Shown here piece after piece: positions 8,142 to 16,758 of a stretch of DNA of 39,472 nucleotides (the first letter of the stretch is position 1; the number at the start of each line of letters is the position of its first letter). The notes beneath the pieces are model-generated. The model had not been told where the DNA came from. It searched no databases and saw only the letters and a list, made by a program, of their open reading frames with translations. Both the position numbers and the translations under genes were made by a program. The DNA is from Deltaproteobacteria bacterium (GTDB taxonomy: Bacteria > Myxococcota_A > UBA9160 > UBA6930), in contig JAJDAR010000329.1 of assembly GCA_029261775.1 (NCBI GenBank), positions 1-39,472 on the forward strand. Reading direction: 5' to 3'.

Positions 8142-8825
8142 TCAGCTCTCGCCTGCGAGGGTCAGCACGTCGTTCAACATCAGGCGGGGATCCAGATAGC
8201 CGGTGCTGTAGATGTTCCGCACGCCGCCGGCCGCATCGACCAGGAACACCTTCAGGACGTGATCGAGCTGCGGCGTGGCCTCGCCGTCGGGGCCGAGCCA
8301 GACGCCGACGTGCTGTCCGAAGTCGCGGAGCACCTCGTCGATCCCCGCCTGGTCGGGGGCGGTGAGGAAGCGCCAGCGTCCCTTCGGTTGCAAGGCCTCG
8401 CGTTGGCGGGCCATCTGCTCGGGGCGGTCGCGCTGCGGATCGAAGCTCACGGTGACGAGTCCGACCCCGGCATCGAGGCCCCGTTCGGCGAGCAGGCGAT
8501 CCAATCGCTGCATCGTCGCCGTCGCCTGCGGGCAGGCGTGACCGCAGGAGAGGAAGACGAACGAGACGACGGCGACCCGGCCGGCTTCGAGCAGCGGCAC
8601 GGGCCCGCCGTCCGGGTCCAGCAGCTGGTGTCGCCCCACGCGTTGGATGACCGGGAGCTCGTAGCTGCCCGGAGCCGGCGGCTCGAAAACGGGCGCCGGC
8701 GAGGGCGGAGGGGCCACGTGCGCTCGCCCGGGCTCCGCGTCCCCGTGCGCCTCGGCCCCGGCCACGAGGCCGAGGACCAGCGCCACGAGCCACGCGCGCG
8801 TCGAGACCTTCCGCCGCCACCTCAT
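8142..8825 (-). CDS. SCO1/SenC-family copper chaperone
   Basis: The 227-residue exported protein has an N-terminal signal segment (RAWLVALVLGLVAGAEAHG), a His/Pro-rich linker and a thioredoxin-like domain. The CxxxC copper site is SCGHACPQ, and the conserved downstream His is in LDHVLKVFLVD. VSFDPQRDRPEQM is typical of SCO proteins. The track starts it too early (9308); the ATG at 8825 overlaps the methanethiol-oxidase stop in an ATGA, so the two are translationally coupled. SCO proteins deliver copper or reduce metal-site cysteines in the periplasm. This pairing suggests that it metallates the SBP56-like enzyme rather than cytochrome oxidase, since no oxidase subunit is encoded nearby. Confidence 0.9.
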   Translation of the reverse strand: MRWRRKVSTRAWLVALVLGLVAGAEAHGDAEPGRAHVAPPPSPAPVFEPPAPGSYELPVIQRVGRHQLLDPDGGPVPLLEAGRVAVVSFVFLSCGHACPQATATMQRLDRLLAERGLDAGVGLVTVSFDPQRDRPEQMARQREALQPKGRWRFLTAPDQAGIDEVLRDFGQHVGVWLGPDGEATPQLDHVLKVFLVDAAGGVRNIYSTGYLDPRLMLNDVLTLAGES

Positions 8826-10138
8826 CGGGTGCGTGCGGCGAGCCCCGGGCCCGCAGCTTCGTCTCCGCGGCGGACGCTCACGAGGCCGTGCTGACCGAAG
8901 CGCATGATGTGTGGTCGGCCGAGACCCAGCTTGCGGAAGTCGAGTTCGAAGGTCGGGGTGAGCTGCTTGCCGTCCCAGGTGAAGGCCTTCAGGAACTGCT
9001 CGTCCTCCCCACCGTGTCCGTCCCACTGGCCCAGCAGGCTGCTCGTGAAGTAGATCCGCTTGCCGTCCCACGACTGCGAGACCATGTTGACCTGGCTGCC
9101 GATCTTCCGCTCGTAGATCTGCTTGGGCGCACGGGGGTCGGTCACGTCGAACACGCGCACCATGCCGTCCAGGAAGGTGTCCACGAAGAGCGTCGTGTCG
9201 TCGGCCGAGAGGCTGATGTCGACGGGCAGCGGAACCTTGGCGGGGTCTCCGATGTCCGCCAGCTCGACCGCCTCGAAGCGGCCGTCGTCCTTGCGGAAGA
9301 CGCCCCACAGCTTGGAGGTCAGCGCGGCCGACGTGAAGGCCCAGGTGTGGGTCGGGTCGAGGGCCCAGCGGATCTCGAGGGGGGCCCCGGGGATCTTCAG
9401 CGTCTGGAGCGGCTTCCGGGCGTGGAAGTCCCAGACGACCACCGTGTCCCCGAAGTTCTTCATGGCCTCCGCATCGCCGAGCAGGTCGCCGAGCTTGCGC
9501 ATGTAGTTCTGGTGGCCGGTGAACGACGACGTGAGCATCCGATTCAGGTGCGCGTTGACCCGCGCGTCGTATCCGTACTCCGCGCCTTTCGGCATCCAGA
9601 TCGTGCGCACGAACTGGCCGGCGTTGGTGTACTCGACCAGCGCCGTCTTCCCGCCGTGGTCCTTGCCGTTCGAGAGCGCGCTGATCAGCATGCGTCCGGG
9701 GATCGCGTAGAAGCCGTGGGGACCCACGACGCCTCCGGTCTGCTCCTCGAAGTCGGTGATGGTGTTGACCAGCGCGGGCTGGGCCGGGTTCGTGGCGATG
9801 TCGAACACGTCGATCCGCGAGTCATCGAGCCCGCCGGCCCACAGGAAGCGGCGATCGTCGCTCAGCCCCGCATGGTGCGCTTCGTGCCGCCCCCCGACCG
9901 AGACGGAGGCGACCACCTTCCCGTAGTCGTCGCGCTCGGGGTTCGCGCCGACCGTGACCAGCTTGTCGGATCCGTCTCCGAGCCCCTCGATGCCGAGGGT
10001 CCAGACGTAGACGTAGTCCTCCTGGCCGACCAGCTTCGGCAGGTAGGGCGACTGGCAGGTCTCGTCGGCGTGCGCAGTGGCGCCGGCCAGGCTGAAGACG
10101 ATGGCGAGAGCCGCCGTGGCGAGAGGTCGAGTGGCCAT
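8822..10138 (-). CDS. mtoX: Methanethiol oxidase / selenium-binding protein SBP56 family, periplasmic
   Basis: The 438-residue protein has a signal peptide (LATAALAIVFSLAGATAHA) and is then recognisable across its length as SBP56. Examples are LPVDISLSADDTTLFVDTF, RRFLWAGGLDDSRIDVFDI and a C-terminal HIMRFGQHGL. Established knowledge: bacterial members exported to the periplasm are copper-dependent methanethiol oxidases (MtoX) yielding formaldehyde, hydrogen sulfide and hydrogen peroxide. They are often encoded next to SCO1 and a MauG-like gene. Here the SCO gene overlaps it directly, but no mauG is present in the window. The ATG at 10138 has a GGGAGG Shine-Dalgarno at good spacing. The HAD gene upstream ends 30 bp away on the same strand, so co-transcription is possible. 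The exact substrate is inferred from family and context. Confidence 0.85.
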   Translation of the reverse strand: MATRPLATAALAIVFSLAGATAHADETCQSPYLPKLVGQEDYVYVWTLGIEGLGDGSDKLVTVGANPERDDYGKVVASVSVGGRHEAHHAGLSDDRRFLWAGGLDDSRIDVFDIATNPAQPALVNTITDFEEQTGGVVGPHGFYAIPGRMLISALSNGKDHGGKTALVEYTNAGQFVRTIWMPKGAEYGYDARVNAHLNRMLTSSFTGHQNYMRKLGDLLGDAEAMKNFGDTVVVWDFHARKPLQTLKIPGAPLEIRWALDPTHTWAFTSAALTSKLWGVFRKDDGRFEAVELADIGDPAKVPLPVDISLSADDTTLFVDTFLDGMVRVFDVTDPRAPKQIYERKIGSQVNMVSQSWDGKRIYFTSSLLGQWDGHGGEDEQFLKAFTWDGKQLTPTFELDFRKLGLGRPHIMRFGQHGLVSVRRGDEAAGPGLAARTR

Positions 10139-10168
10139 GAGGAACCCTCCCTTGGGTGGGCGACGAGG

Positions 10169-11041
10169 CTACCTCACGGCCAGCAACTGCTCGACCAGTT
10201 CGACGAGACCGTCTTCGTCGTGCCGACCGGCCACCCGGTCGGCCACCGCGAGCAGCTCGGGATGACCGTTGGCCATGGCCACTCCCAGGCCCGCGCGAGT
10301 CACCATGCTCACGTCGTTGCGCTCGTCGCCCACGGCGCAGACCTCCTCGGGGCGGAACCCGCGCCGGGCCAGCACGACCTCGAGACCCGTCCACTTGCAC
10401 GTGCCGGCCGGTCTCACCTCCAGGAAGGCCCCGCCGCCGCTGGAGCTCTCGGGAGGCAGGTCGAGGAGCTGGATCTCGAAGCGACCGGGGTAGCGTGCGC
10501 GCACCCGATCGGCGACGGCGAGCAGGTCCCCGACGGGGCCGAAGCCACACAGCTCGATCACGTCGCTGCGCCGCTCGCTCGCCAGATCGCGCCGCCACTC
10601 GCAGTGCTCCCGGTTGCGCTCCGCGTAGCGGCCGGTGGGACCGTTCCATGGGAGTGCCCCGTCGATCACGAAGTCGGGACCGTCGTCGTGATGCCCATCG
10701 CGCTGCCCGACGGCCGTCTGACCCGACGCGCGGTAGAGCGCCGCCACGTCCGCGAACTCTTCGGGCGAGAGGGCCCGGCAGTGGAGTCGGCTTCCGTCCG
10801 CCTCGCGGACGAGGGCGCCCCCGAGGCTGACGGTCGCGACGGGCAGTCCGAGGTTCTCGACCACACGTGCCGTCGTGCGGAAGCGCCGACCCGTCGCGAT
10901 CACCACTTCGAGACCCTGCCCGTGGGCGCGGTGGAGGGCGGATCGCGTGGCCGACGAGACCTCGTCGCCCCGGCAGGCCAGGGTGCCGTCGATGTCGAGG
11001 GCCAGCACCCGGATCGGTGTGGGATCGGGAACGCCGCTCAC
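10169..11041 (-). CDS. HAD-superfamily hydrolase, Cof/type IIB
   Basis: The protein is about 290 residues from a GTG at 11041, whose GTGA overlaps the pabB stop; the track's longer version from 11089 has an unlikely Ala/Arg-rich leader. HAD motif I is LALDIDGTLA (nucleophile Asp), motif II/III includes VIATGRRF, and motif IV is GDERNDVSM near residue 240. The segment between about residues 85 and 200 forms the IIB cap domain, which sets substrate choice. Such phosphatases act on sugar phosphates, nucleotides or pterin/flavin precursors. Tight coupling to pabB hints at a folate-related phosphate substrate, but that is inference only. It could instead be a broad-specificity housekeeping phosphatase. 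Confidence 0.88.
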   Translation of the reverse strand: MSGVPDPTPIRVLALDIDGTLACRGDEVSSATRSALHRAHGQGLEVVIATGRRFRTTARVVENLGLPVATVSLGGALVREADGSRLHCRALSPEEFADVAALYRASGQTAVGQRDGHHDDGPDFVIDGALPWNGPTGRYAERNREHCEWRRDLASERRSDVIELCGFGPVGDLLAVADRVRARYPGRFEIQLLDLPPESSSGGGAFLEVRPAGTCKWTGLEVVLARRGFRPEEVCAVGDERNDVSMVTRAGLGVAMANGHPELLAVADRVAGRHDEDGLVELVEQLLAVR

Positions 11042-12543
11042 ACCAGCGCCTCGAGCAGAAGGCGCAGCTTGTCCTCTCCCTCGCTCCACTCTTCGTCCGC
11101 GTCGGAGTCGGCGACGATCCCGCCACCGGTGTGGAAAGCGATCTGCCCTCCCCCGACGAAGGCGGTCCGGATCACCACCGAGAGGTCACAGCCTCCGGCC
11201 AGGTCGAGATAGCCGAGCGCGCCCGCGTAGAGACCACGCGGGGACGGCTCCAGCCGGTCGAGCAGCTCCATCGCCGCCAGTTTCGGCGCTCCGGTCATCG
11301 AACCGGGCGGGAACGCGGCGGCCACGGCGTCGAGCGCATCGCGACCCGGAGCCAGACGCCCACGGATCGTCGACACCATCTGGAAGACGCTCGCGTAGTC
11401 CTCGATCGCCATCAGCTCCGGCACGTGCACGCTGCCCAGCTCGCAGACCCGACCCAGGTCGTTGCGGACGAGATCGACGATCATCAGGTTCTCGGCGCGA
11501 TCCTTCTCGGAAGCGGCCAGCTCGGCGCGAAGACGTCGATCCTCCTCGGGGGTCGCGCCGCGCGGCCGCGTCCCCTTGATCGGTCGGCTCTCCACCCAGC
11601 CGTCCGCCGACACGCGCAGGAAGCGCTCCGGCGAGCTGCCGAGCACCGTCGTGTCGGGGAGCTCGAGGTAGGCGCCGAAGGGAGCGGGATTGGCCCGGCG
11701 CAACCGCCGATAGAGGGCCCAGGCATCCTCGTCGCTGCGATGCACGCGGCGGCGCGTGAGGCAGGCCTGGTAGACGTCGCCTGCGCGGATGCGCTCCTTC
11801 ACCTCCGCCACGTCCTTGGCGTGGTCGGCCGGCTCGCGGGTCTCGAGCATCGGCGCGCGCCGGCGAAGCGCGTCCGGCGCACCCGTCTCCCCAGGCGGTC
11901 GACGCAGGAGCTCGTCCGCCGCTCGCCGGGCGGCCGCCTCTGCGGCCTCGGGCGTGCTCGCGAAGCCGCTCGCCACTGCGTAGACCCGTCCCTCCAGGTG
12001 GTCCCGGACCCAGAGGCGATCGACGAAGAGCGCCGTCAGGTCCGGCAGCGGGGTCGCACTCCGCTGCCGCAGGCGCACCCGGTCGAGCTGCCGCGCCGCC
12101 TCGTAGCCGAGCGCCAGCACCACGCCCCCCGTGAAGGGAAGATCGAGGGGGCGCCGCGGAGCAGCGTCGACGGGGCGCCGCGCAGCAGGGGCCAGGAGCC
12201 GACGCAGGATCGGCAGCGAGGGGCCACTCAGCCCATGCCGACCAGCCACCGGCAGGTCGGGTCGCACCTCCCGCTTCACGAGCAGCTCGTTGCGGTCCCC
12301 GTAGCCGCGCAGGATCGCGTAGGGCTCCGCGCCCGCGAACGAGAAGCGGCCGAGGGGCAGACCCTCCTGGGCGCTGTCCAGCCAGAATCGTCCATCGCGC
12401 GGCAGGCCGGCCACGCGGGCCTCGAACGAGCCACTTGCCGCCAGCGGCCGCGCGACGATCGCCGTGTGCACGCCCGCGGCCTCGCCGCGGGAGCGATCGG
12501 GCGCGGCCGTGTCGACCGACTGCGGGCTCTCGAGCGCGGACAC
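11038..12543 (-). CDS. pabB: Aminodeoxychorismate synthase component I
   Basis: This 501-residue chorismate-binding enzyme starts at GTG 12543 with a GGGAG ribosome site. The N-terminal part contains WLDSAQEG and SFAGAEPY, typical of the TrpE/PabB N-terminal domain. The catalytic C-terminal half has IRAGDVYQACLTRR, LGSSPERFL, PIKGTRPRG, IVDLVRNDLGRV, PPGSMTGAPK and FHTGGGIV. The Lys in PIKGT is the aminodeoxychorismate-synthase signature (anthranilate synthase has Ala in that place), so this is PabB rather than TrpE. It makes 4-amino-4-deoxychorismate for p-aminobenzoate and folate, using ammonia from a PabA subunit that is not encoded here. No PabC-like lyase is fused to it. The HAD gene is coupled to its stop. 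Confidence 0.93.
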   Translation of the reverse strand: MSALESPQSVDTAAPDRSRGEAAGVHTAIVARPLAASGSFEARVAGLPRDGRFWLDSAQEGLPLGRFSFAGAEPYAILRGYGDRNELLVKREVRPDLPVAGRHGLSGPSLPILRRLLAPAARRPVDAAPRRPLDLPFTGGVVLALGYEAARQLDRVRLRQRSATPLPDLTALFVDRLWVRDHLEGRVYAVASGFASTPEAAEAAARRAADELLRRPPGETGAPDALRRRAPMLETREPADHAKDVAEVKERIRAGDVYQACLTRRRVHRSDEDAWALYRRLRRANPAPFGAYLELPDTTVLGSSPERFLRVSADGWVESRPIKGTRPRGATPEEDRRLRAELAASEKDRAENLMIVDLVRNDLGRVCELGSVHVPELMAIEDYASVFQMVSTIRGRLAPGRDALDAVAAAFPPGSMTGAPKLAAMELLDRLEPSPRGLYAGALGYLDLAGGCDLSVVIRTAFVGGGQIAFHTGGGIVADSDADEEWSEGEDKLRLLLEALV

Positions 12544-12645
12544 GCGGGACTCCCGGGCGCGGGATGCGCGAGGCTAACGAAGCCCCGGAGGCCGCGATAG
12601 ACTCGCCCGCTCCCTCGAGACCGCCCGCCCCCGGAGACCCTCACC

Positions 12646-13653
12646 ATGCCCTCGTTTCCCGACTTCCCCGAGGCGGAACGCCTCGAGCTCCCCGCGGCGA
12701 GCCCGACGGGCGGTGGCCTGACGATGTCGGTGCACGATGCGGGGGAGGGTCCCGCGGTCGTGCTCTGTCACGGATTTCCCGAGCTCGCCTACAGCTGGCG
12801 CCACCAGTTCGGGCCCCTCGTGCGCGCGGGGTTCAGGGTGATCGCGCCCGACCAGCGAGGCTACGGAGGCACCGATCGACCCGACGGAGTCGAGAAGTAC
12901 GACATCCAGCACCTGACCGGGGACCTCGTCGCCCTGCTCGACGCGAAGGGCATCGACCGGGCTGTTTTCTGCGGCCACGACTGGGGCGGATTCGTCGTCT
13001 GGGCGATGCCGATCCTGCACCCGGAGCGGACCGCCGGGGTGATCGGCGTCAACACGCCCTACACCCCCCGCTCGCCGCAGCCTCCCACGTCCATGATGCG
13101 CCTGCTCGTCGGCGGACGCGACGAGCGCATGTACATCCTGTGGTTCCAGCAGCCGGGGGTCGCGGAAGCGGCCCTCGACCCCCAGCCGGACCGCGTCTTC
13201 GACGTGCTGCTGAGCCGCGCCGAAGATCCGGCGATCTCCGCCGTGCGGATGATCGGCGAGGACGGCCAGCTCGACATGAACCCGTTCCGCCGGCTCGACG
13301 AGATCGAGCCGGGTACCCCGCTCCTGCCTCCGGACGAGTCGGAGGTCTTCAAACGCACCTTTGCACGGACCGGCTTCGGCGGCGGGATCGACTGGTACCG
13401 CAACTTCGATCGCAACTGGGAGACTGCGCCGGGGATCGGGCAGGAGAAGATCCCGGTCCCGTCGCTGATGGTGACGGCCGCCTGGGACGCGGCGTTGCGG
13501 CCGGAGCTGGCCGCCGGCATGCCGGCCCTCGTGCCCGATCTCGAGTTGCACGAGATCCCCGAGTGCGGCCACTGGACCCAGCAGGAGAAGCCCGAGGAGC
13601 TGAACCGCCTTCTCGTCGATTGGCTGACCCGACGCTTCGGAAGCCAGGGCTGA
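12646..13653 (+). CDS. Alpha/beta hydrolase, epoxide-hydrolase-like
   Basis: The 335-residue protein has the HGFPE oxyanion-hole motif near residue 44 and the nucleophile elbow CGHDWGG near 107, with Asp as the nucleophile. A cap domain follows, and CGHWTQQEKPEE near residue 305 supplies the catalytic His. An Asp nucleophile with HGxP is characteristic of microsomal/soluble-type epoxide hydrolases and haloalkane dehalogenases. The HGFPE and HDWGG versions favour epoxide hydrolase. It appears cytoplasmic, with no signal peptide. It is divergent from pabB, with 102 bp between the starts, and is followed 7 bp later by the DHH gene. The natural substrate is unknown. Confidence 0.85.
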   Translation: MPSFPDFPEAERLELPAASPTGGGLTMSVHDAGEGPAVVLCHGFPELAYSWRHQFGPLVRAGFRVIAPDQRGYGGTDRPDGVEKYDIQHLTGDLVALLDAKGIDRAVFCGHDWGGFVVWAMPILHPERTAGVIGVNTPYTPRSPQPPTSMMRLLVGGRDERMYILWFQQPGVAEAALDPQPDRVFDVLLSRAEDPAISAVRMIGEDGQLDMNPFRRLDEIEPGTPLLPPDESEVFKRTFARTGFGGGIDWYRNFDRNWETAPGIGQEKIPVPSLMVTAAWDAALRPELAAGMPALVPDLELHEIPECGHWTQQEKPEELNRLLVDWLTRRFGSQG

Positions 13654-13660
13654 GCGGAGC

Positions 13661-14512
13661 GTGCGCAAGGTCTGCATCTACCACGCCGGCTGCCCGGACG
13701 GCTTCGGCTCGGCGTGGGCCGCCTGGCGGGCCTGGGGCGACGAGGCCAGCTACGTCGCGCGCGGCCACGACGATCCGCTGCGTCCCGAGCAATACGAGGA
13801 CGCGTGGGTGGTCTTCGCGGACATCGCCCCGCCGCTCGTCGAGGCGCGACCGCTTGCGGATCGCGTCGGACACCTGGTCGTGCTCGATCATCACGTGTCC
13901 GCCCTGAACCAGTTCGAGGAGGACCCGCGACTGCTCGCCGACCTTCGCGGCTCGGGCCACGAGGTGCGCTTCGACCTGGGCCACTCCGGTGCGGTGCTCA
14001 CCTGGCAGCACTTCCACCCCGAAGAGACCCTGCCCCCGCTGCTGGCCTACGTCCAGGATCAGGACCTGTGGAACTGGGCCCTCCCCGACTCCCGCGAGGT
14101 GAATGCCGCGATCGGCTCCTACGAGCGGAGCTTCGAAGCCTGGGAGGCGATGGCGACGCGGCCGATCGAGGAGCTGGTCGCGGAGGGCCGTTCGCTGGTG
14201 CGGGCCCAGCGCATCGAGGTGGAGCGCTCGCTCCATGGCGCACACCCGGTGAGCCTCGGCAGCCTGCGCGTCGAGGCCGTCAACGCCCGCGAGCACCGCG
14301 CCCTGATCGGGCACGAGCTGGCCGAGCGCGCGCGCTTCGGCTCCCCCTGTGGGGTGGTGTACCGCATGACGGGAACGAGGGTCGACGTCTCGGTCTACTC
14401 GATCGGCGACTTCGACGTGGCGGAGATCGCCGGGCGTTTCGGCGGGGGAGGACACCGCAACGCCGCGGGATTCTCCGTCCAGCTCGAGGCGTGGCTCGCG
14501 AAGTTCGTCTGA
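13661..14512 (+). CDS. DHH-family phosphoesterase with DHHA1 domain
   Basis: The 283-residue protein starts at GTG 13661, 7 bp after the hydrolase stop. The N-terminal part shows YHAGCPDGFGSAWAAW, VFADIAPP and the signature DHH (VLDHHVSA), which with the acidic residues form a two-metal phosphoesterase site. A linker leads to a C-terminal DHHA1-like domain ending in RFGGGGHRNAAGF, the GGGH substrate-binding motif. Members cleave short oligonucleotides, cyclic dinucleotide products or pAp. With no CBS, RecJ or extra nuclease domain, it is the short stand-alone form often annotated as a phosphohydrolase. The exact substrate cannot be read from the sequence. It converges on the amidohydrolase gene with a 17-bp gap. 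Confidence 0.85.
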   Translation: MRKVCIYHAGCPDGFGSAWAAWRAWGDEASYVARGHDDPLRPEQYEDAWVVFADIAPPLVEARPLADRVGHLVVLDHHVSALNQFEEDPRLLADLRGSGHEVRFDLGHSGAVLTWQHFHPEETLPPLLAYVQDQDLWNWALPDSREVNAAIGSYERSFEAWEAMATRPIEELVAEGRSLVRAQRIEVERSLHGAHPVSLGSLRVEAVNAREHRALIGHELAERARFGSPCGVVYRMTGTRVDVSVYSIGDFDVAEIAGRFGGGGHRNAAGFSVQLEAWLAKFV

Positions 14513-14529
14513 GGACGGACGGAAGCGGC

Positions 14530-15678
14530 CTAGCCCAGGTCGTAGATCCGCCGCACGTTCTCGCCCAGCACCTTCGCCCGGGTCTCCTCACCCAGCGGCT
14601 CGACGAAGCGCTCCAAGGCGTGAGCCCAGGTGCCCGGATGATCCGGATGCGGGTAGTCGGTCGCCCACATGAAGAGGTCCGACCCGACGTGGTCGATCAT
14701 GTGGGGCGCGGCCGTCTCGTCCGGGTCGCCGGAGATGAAGCATTGGCGCTTGAAGTAGTGGCTCGGCGTCTCGCGCAGCGGAATCGCCGCGCGCGCGCTG
14801 GTGTCGAAGATCGCATCCATGCGATCGAGGAAGGCCCCGACCCACCCCGAGCCCGACTCGAGCACGCCGAGCCGCAGATCGGGAAAGCGGTCCAGGGTGC
14901 CGAGGGCGAAGAACGAGAGCAGGGCCTGCTGCATGCCCTGCCGCAGCATGACGTTGTAGAAGAACGGGGATTCGCGGCGCAGCCCCTCGAAGCGGACCGG
15001 GACGGCCCAGTCGGGCTCGAAGGTCGGGTGCAACGCGAGCGGCACCCCGAGCTCGCTGGCCTTGCGGAAGAGGGCATCGTGGTCGGCGTGGCCGTGGGGC
15101 TTCTTCGTGTGCGTGAAGGGACAGACGAAGCCGCCCTTGCAGCCGTCGCGCACGGCGCGCTCGAGCTCGGCCGCAGAGCCCTCCGGGTCGAGCAGGGTCA
15201 GGTGCGCGATCGGCACGAGGCGTCCGCCGCTGCCGCGGCAGAACTCGGCGATCCAGCGGTTGTAGGCGCGCGCATAGGCGAGGCTGATCTCGGGATCGGT
15301 GACCTCGCACTCCCAGAGCAAACCGATGGTGGGATAGAGCACGGTCTTCTCCAGGTTCTCCTGGTCGAGCAGCGCGATCCGCTCCTTCGGATCCATCGCG
15401 CCGAAGGGGACGTGGTCCATGTAGCGGCGATCGGGCCCCGGCCGCGCCTCGAGATCCCCCATGGCGCCCATCAGGCCGAGCGATCCCTGGTTCGTCCGCT
15501 TCGACGGCCGGCCGTCGAGCTCGAGGTACTCGAGGCCGTGCTCGTCCACCTGGATGCGCATCGCGCGATCGCGGTAGCGCGACTCGAGGTGGTCCTCCCA
15601 GAGAGTGGCGGGCTCCAGGACGTGACCGTCTGCGTCGATGGTGCGGTCGTAGGGGAAGCGAACGATCTCGTAGGGCAT
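14530..15678 (-). CDS. Amidohydrolase-2 family metal-dependent hydrolase/decarboxylase
   Basis: The 382-residue TIM-barrel protein begins with TIDADGHVLEP, a variant of the metal-binding DxH motif. It contains ALHPTFEPDW in the middle, with a His metal ligand, and WATDYPHPDHPG near the C-terminus, with the conserved Asp and His. This pattern fits the ACMSD/LigJ-like amidohydrolase-2 group, which decarboxylates or hydrolyses aromatic-ring-derived acids. Large families of such proteins with unknown substrates occur in environmental high-GC bacteria. The first and last residues are well defined by the ATG at 15678 and the convergent neighbour. The upstream hypothetical gene is 84 bp away on the same strand, so co-transcription is uncertain. 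Confidence 0.85.
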   Translation of the reverse strand: MPYEIVRFPYDRTIDADGHVLEPATLWEDHLESRYRDRAMRIQVDEHGLEYLELDGRPSKRTNQGSLGLMGAMGDLEARPGPDRRYMDHVPFGAMDPKERIALLDQENLEKTVLYPTIGLLWECEVTDPEISLAYARAYNRWIAEFCRGSGGRLVPIAHLTLLDPEGSAAELERAVRDGCKGGFVCPFTHTKKPHGHADHDALFRKASELGVPLALHPTFEPDWAVPVRFEGLRRESPFFYNVMLRQGMQQALLSFFALGTLDRFPDLRLGVLESGSGWVGAFLDRMDAIFDTSARAAIPLRETPSHYFKRQCFISGDPDETAAPHMIDHVGSDLFMWATDYPHPDHPGTWAHALERFVEPLGEETRAKVLGENVRRIYDLG

Positions 15679-15762
15679 GGGGCCTCGCGATCACCAGGGG
15701 GACGCCCCAACGGTACCACCGCGACAGGGCCTCCTGCTGACCGGTCCCCCACCCGCCGCCGA

Positions 15763-16206
15763 CTACGTCGTGGCGAGGAGCCAGAGGGAGACGGCGACGG
15801 TGTAGGCCGTCAGGGCGACCGCCAGGATCGTGGCGAAGGACGGTTGTGCGTCGGTCGCGGGGGTGGCCAGGCGGCACTCGCGGTGGAGGCGGGAGGCTTC
15901 GAAGACGGCGCCGACGGCACAGTCGTCGGGGATGCCGGCCACACGCAGCTCGGAACGGATCTGCTGCAGGTCCCGGCCGAGGTCGAAGCTCTCGAGGGCG
16001 TACAGGAGGGTGGCGGTACCGTCGGCATCCTCGGCGCGCAGACCCTGGTCGCACAGGGTCCGTGCCATGCGCCGCACGCCCACGCGACGGGCCATCGGGT
16101 GGCGCAACACCAGATCGGCCGAGAGCGCGCTGGCCGCCGCTTCGGCCACACCGTGACGGCCGAGCAGCTGCTCGAGCAGCTCCGGACGCGAGCGGTGCTT
16201 CTCCAT
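15763..16206 (-). CDS. Hypothetical tail-anchored protein
   Basis: I do not recognise this protein. From the ATG at 16206 it has 147 residues; the track extends to 16299, but the added N-terminus looks non-coding. The cytoplasmic part is Leu/Ala/Arg-rich and mostly helical. A single hydrophobic segment at the very end (ILAVALTAYTVAVSLWLLATT) suggests a tail-anchored inner-membrane protein. RRMARTLCDQGLRAEDADGTATLLYALESF suggests a helical-repeat or death-like fold, but no motif is diagnostic. It lies 82 bp downstream of the BolA gene on the same strand. Confidence 0.6.
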   Translation of the reverse strand: MEKHRSRPELLEQLLGRHGVAEAAASALSADLVLRHPMARRVGVRRMARTLCDQGLRAEDADGTATLLYALESFDLGRDLQQIRSELRVAGIPDDCAVGAVFEASRLHRECRLATPATDAQPSFATILAVALTAYTVAVSLWLLATT

Positions 16207-16288
16207 GCCCGGTGGATCGGCAGGAAGCCGGACCCGCTTGACCCAGGTGCGCGGTAGGCAGGGGAGCGCGAGACGACCCGCGTGGGCC

Positions 16289-16579
16289 CTAGTCAGCACC
16301 CTGCAGGTCGTGCCATTGGGCCGGGGTGAGGGTGCGCAGTGCCAGGGCGTGGATCGCGCCCTTCATCTCGTCGGCGAGCGCGCCGTAGACGAGCCGCTGC
16401 GCCTGCACCCGGTTCAAGCCTGCGAAGCGCTCGGAGACCACGATCGCCCGGAAGTGCCCACCCCCCTCCCGGGCGCCAGCATGCCCGGCGTGCAGGTGAC
16501 TCTCGTCCTCGACCTCCACGTGCACCGCGTCGAGGCGCTCGCGGATCGCCGTGGCCAGGAGATCACTCCGCTCGCTCAT
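16289..16579 (-). CDS. BolA-family protein
   Basis: The 96-residue protein starts at ATG 16579, preceded by a strong AGGAGGT ribosome site; the track start at 16660 is too early. The BolA fold is visible from VHVEVEDESHLHAGHAG, then GGHFRAIVVSERFAGLNRVQAQRLVYGAL and a C-terminal HALALRTLTP. HFRAIVVSERF followed by RxxRQRLVY-type residues is the family core, with the invariant His in the C-terminal HAL. BolA proteins partner with monothiol glutaredoxins in Fe-S cluster handling and can act in stress responses. No glutaredoxin gene is adjacent. It is divergent from the secreted zinc-finger gene. Confidence 0.92.
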   Translation of the reverse strand: MSERSDLLATAIRERLDAVHVEVEDESHLHAGHAGAREGGGHFRAIVVSERFAGLNRVQAQRLVYGALADEMKGAIHALALRTLTPAQWHDLQGAD

Positions 16580-16758
16580 CGGGGACCTCCTCGCAGACCG
16601 CTGACCGTCTCCCGGGGCGGGGAGAGTCGCAATGATCCGCGAGCAGGCCTCGGAGGTCAAGCCCGGAGCACCCCGAAACCTCTTTGTTCCCGAGGGTTTG
16701 GACCGGCGTGAAGATTCGGCGGCAGCGGGACGTCGAAGGGTGATAGGAGGACTCGAAC

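Noticed and set aside
13714-16257. 847-residue plus-strand ORF
   Set aside because: It reads the DHH gene in the wrong frame and then runs antisense through the amidohydrolase gene.
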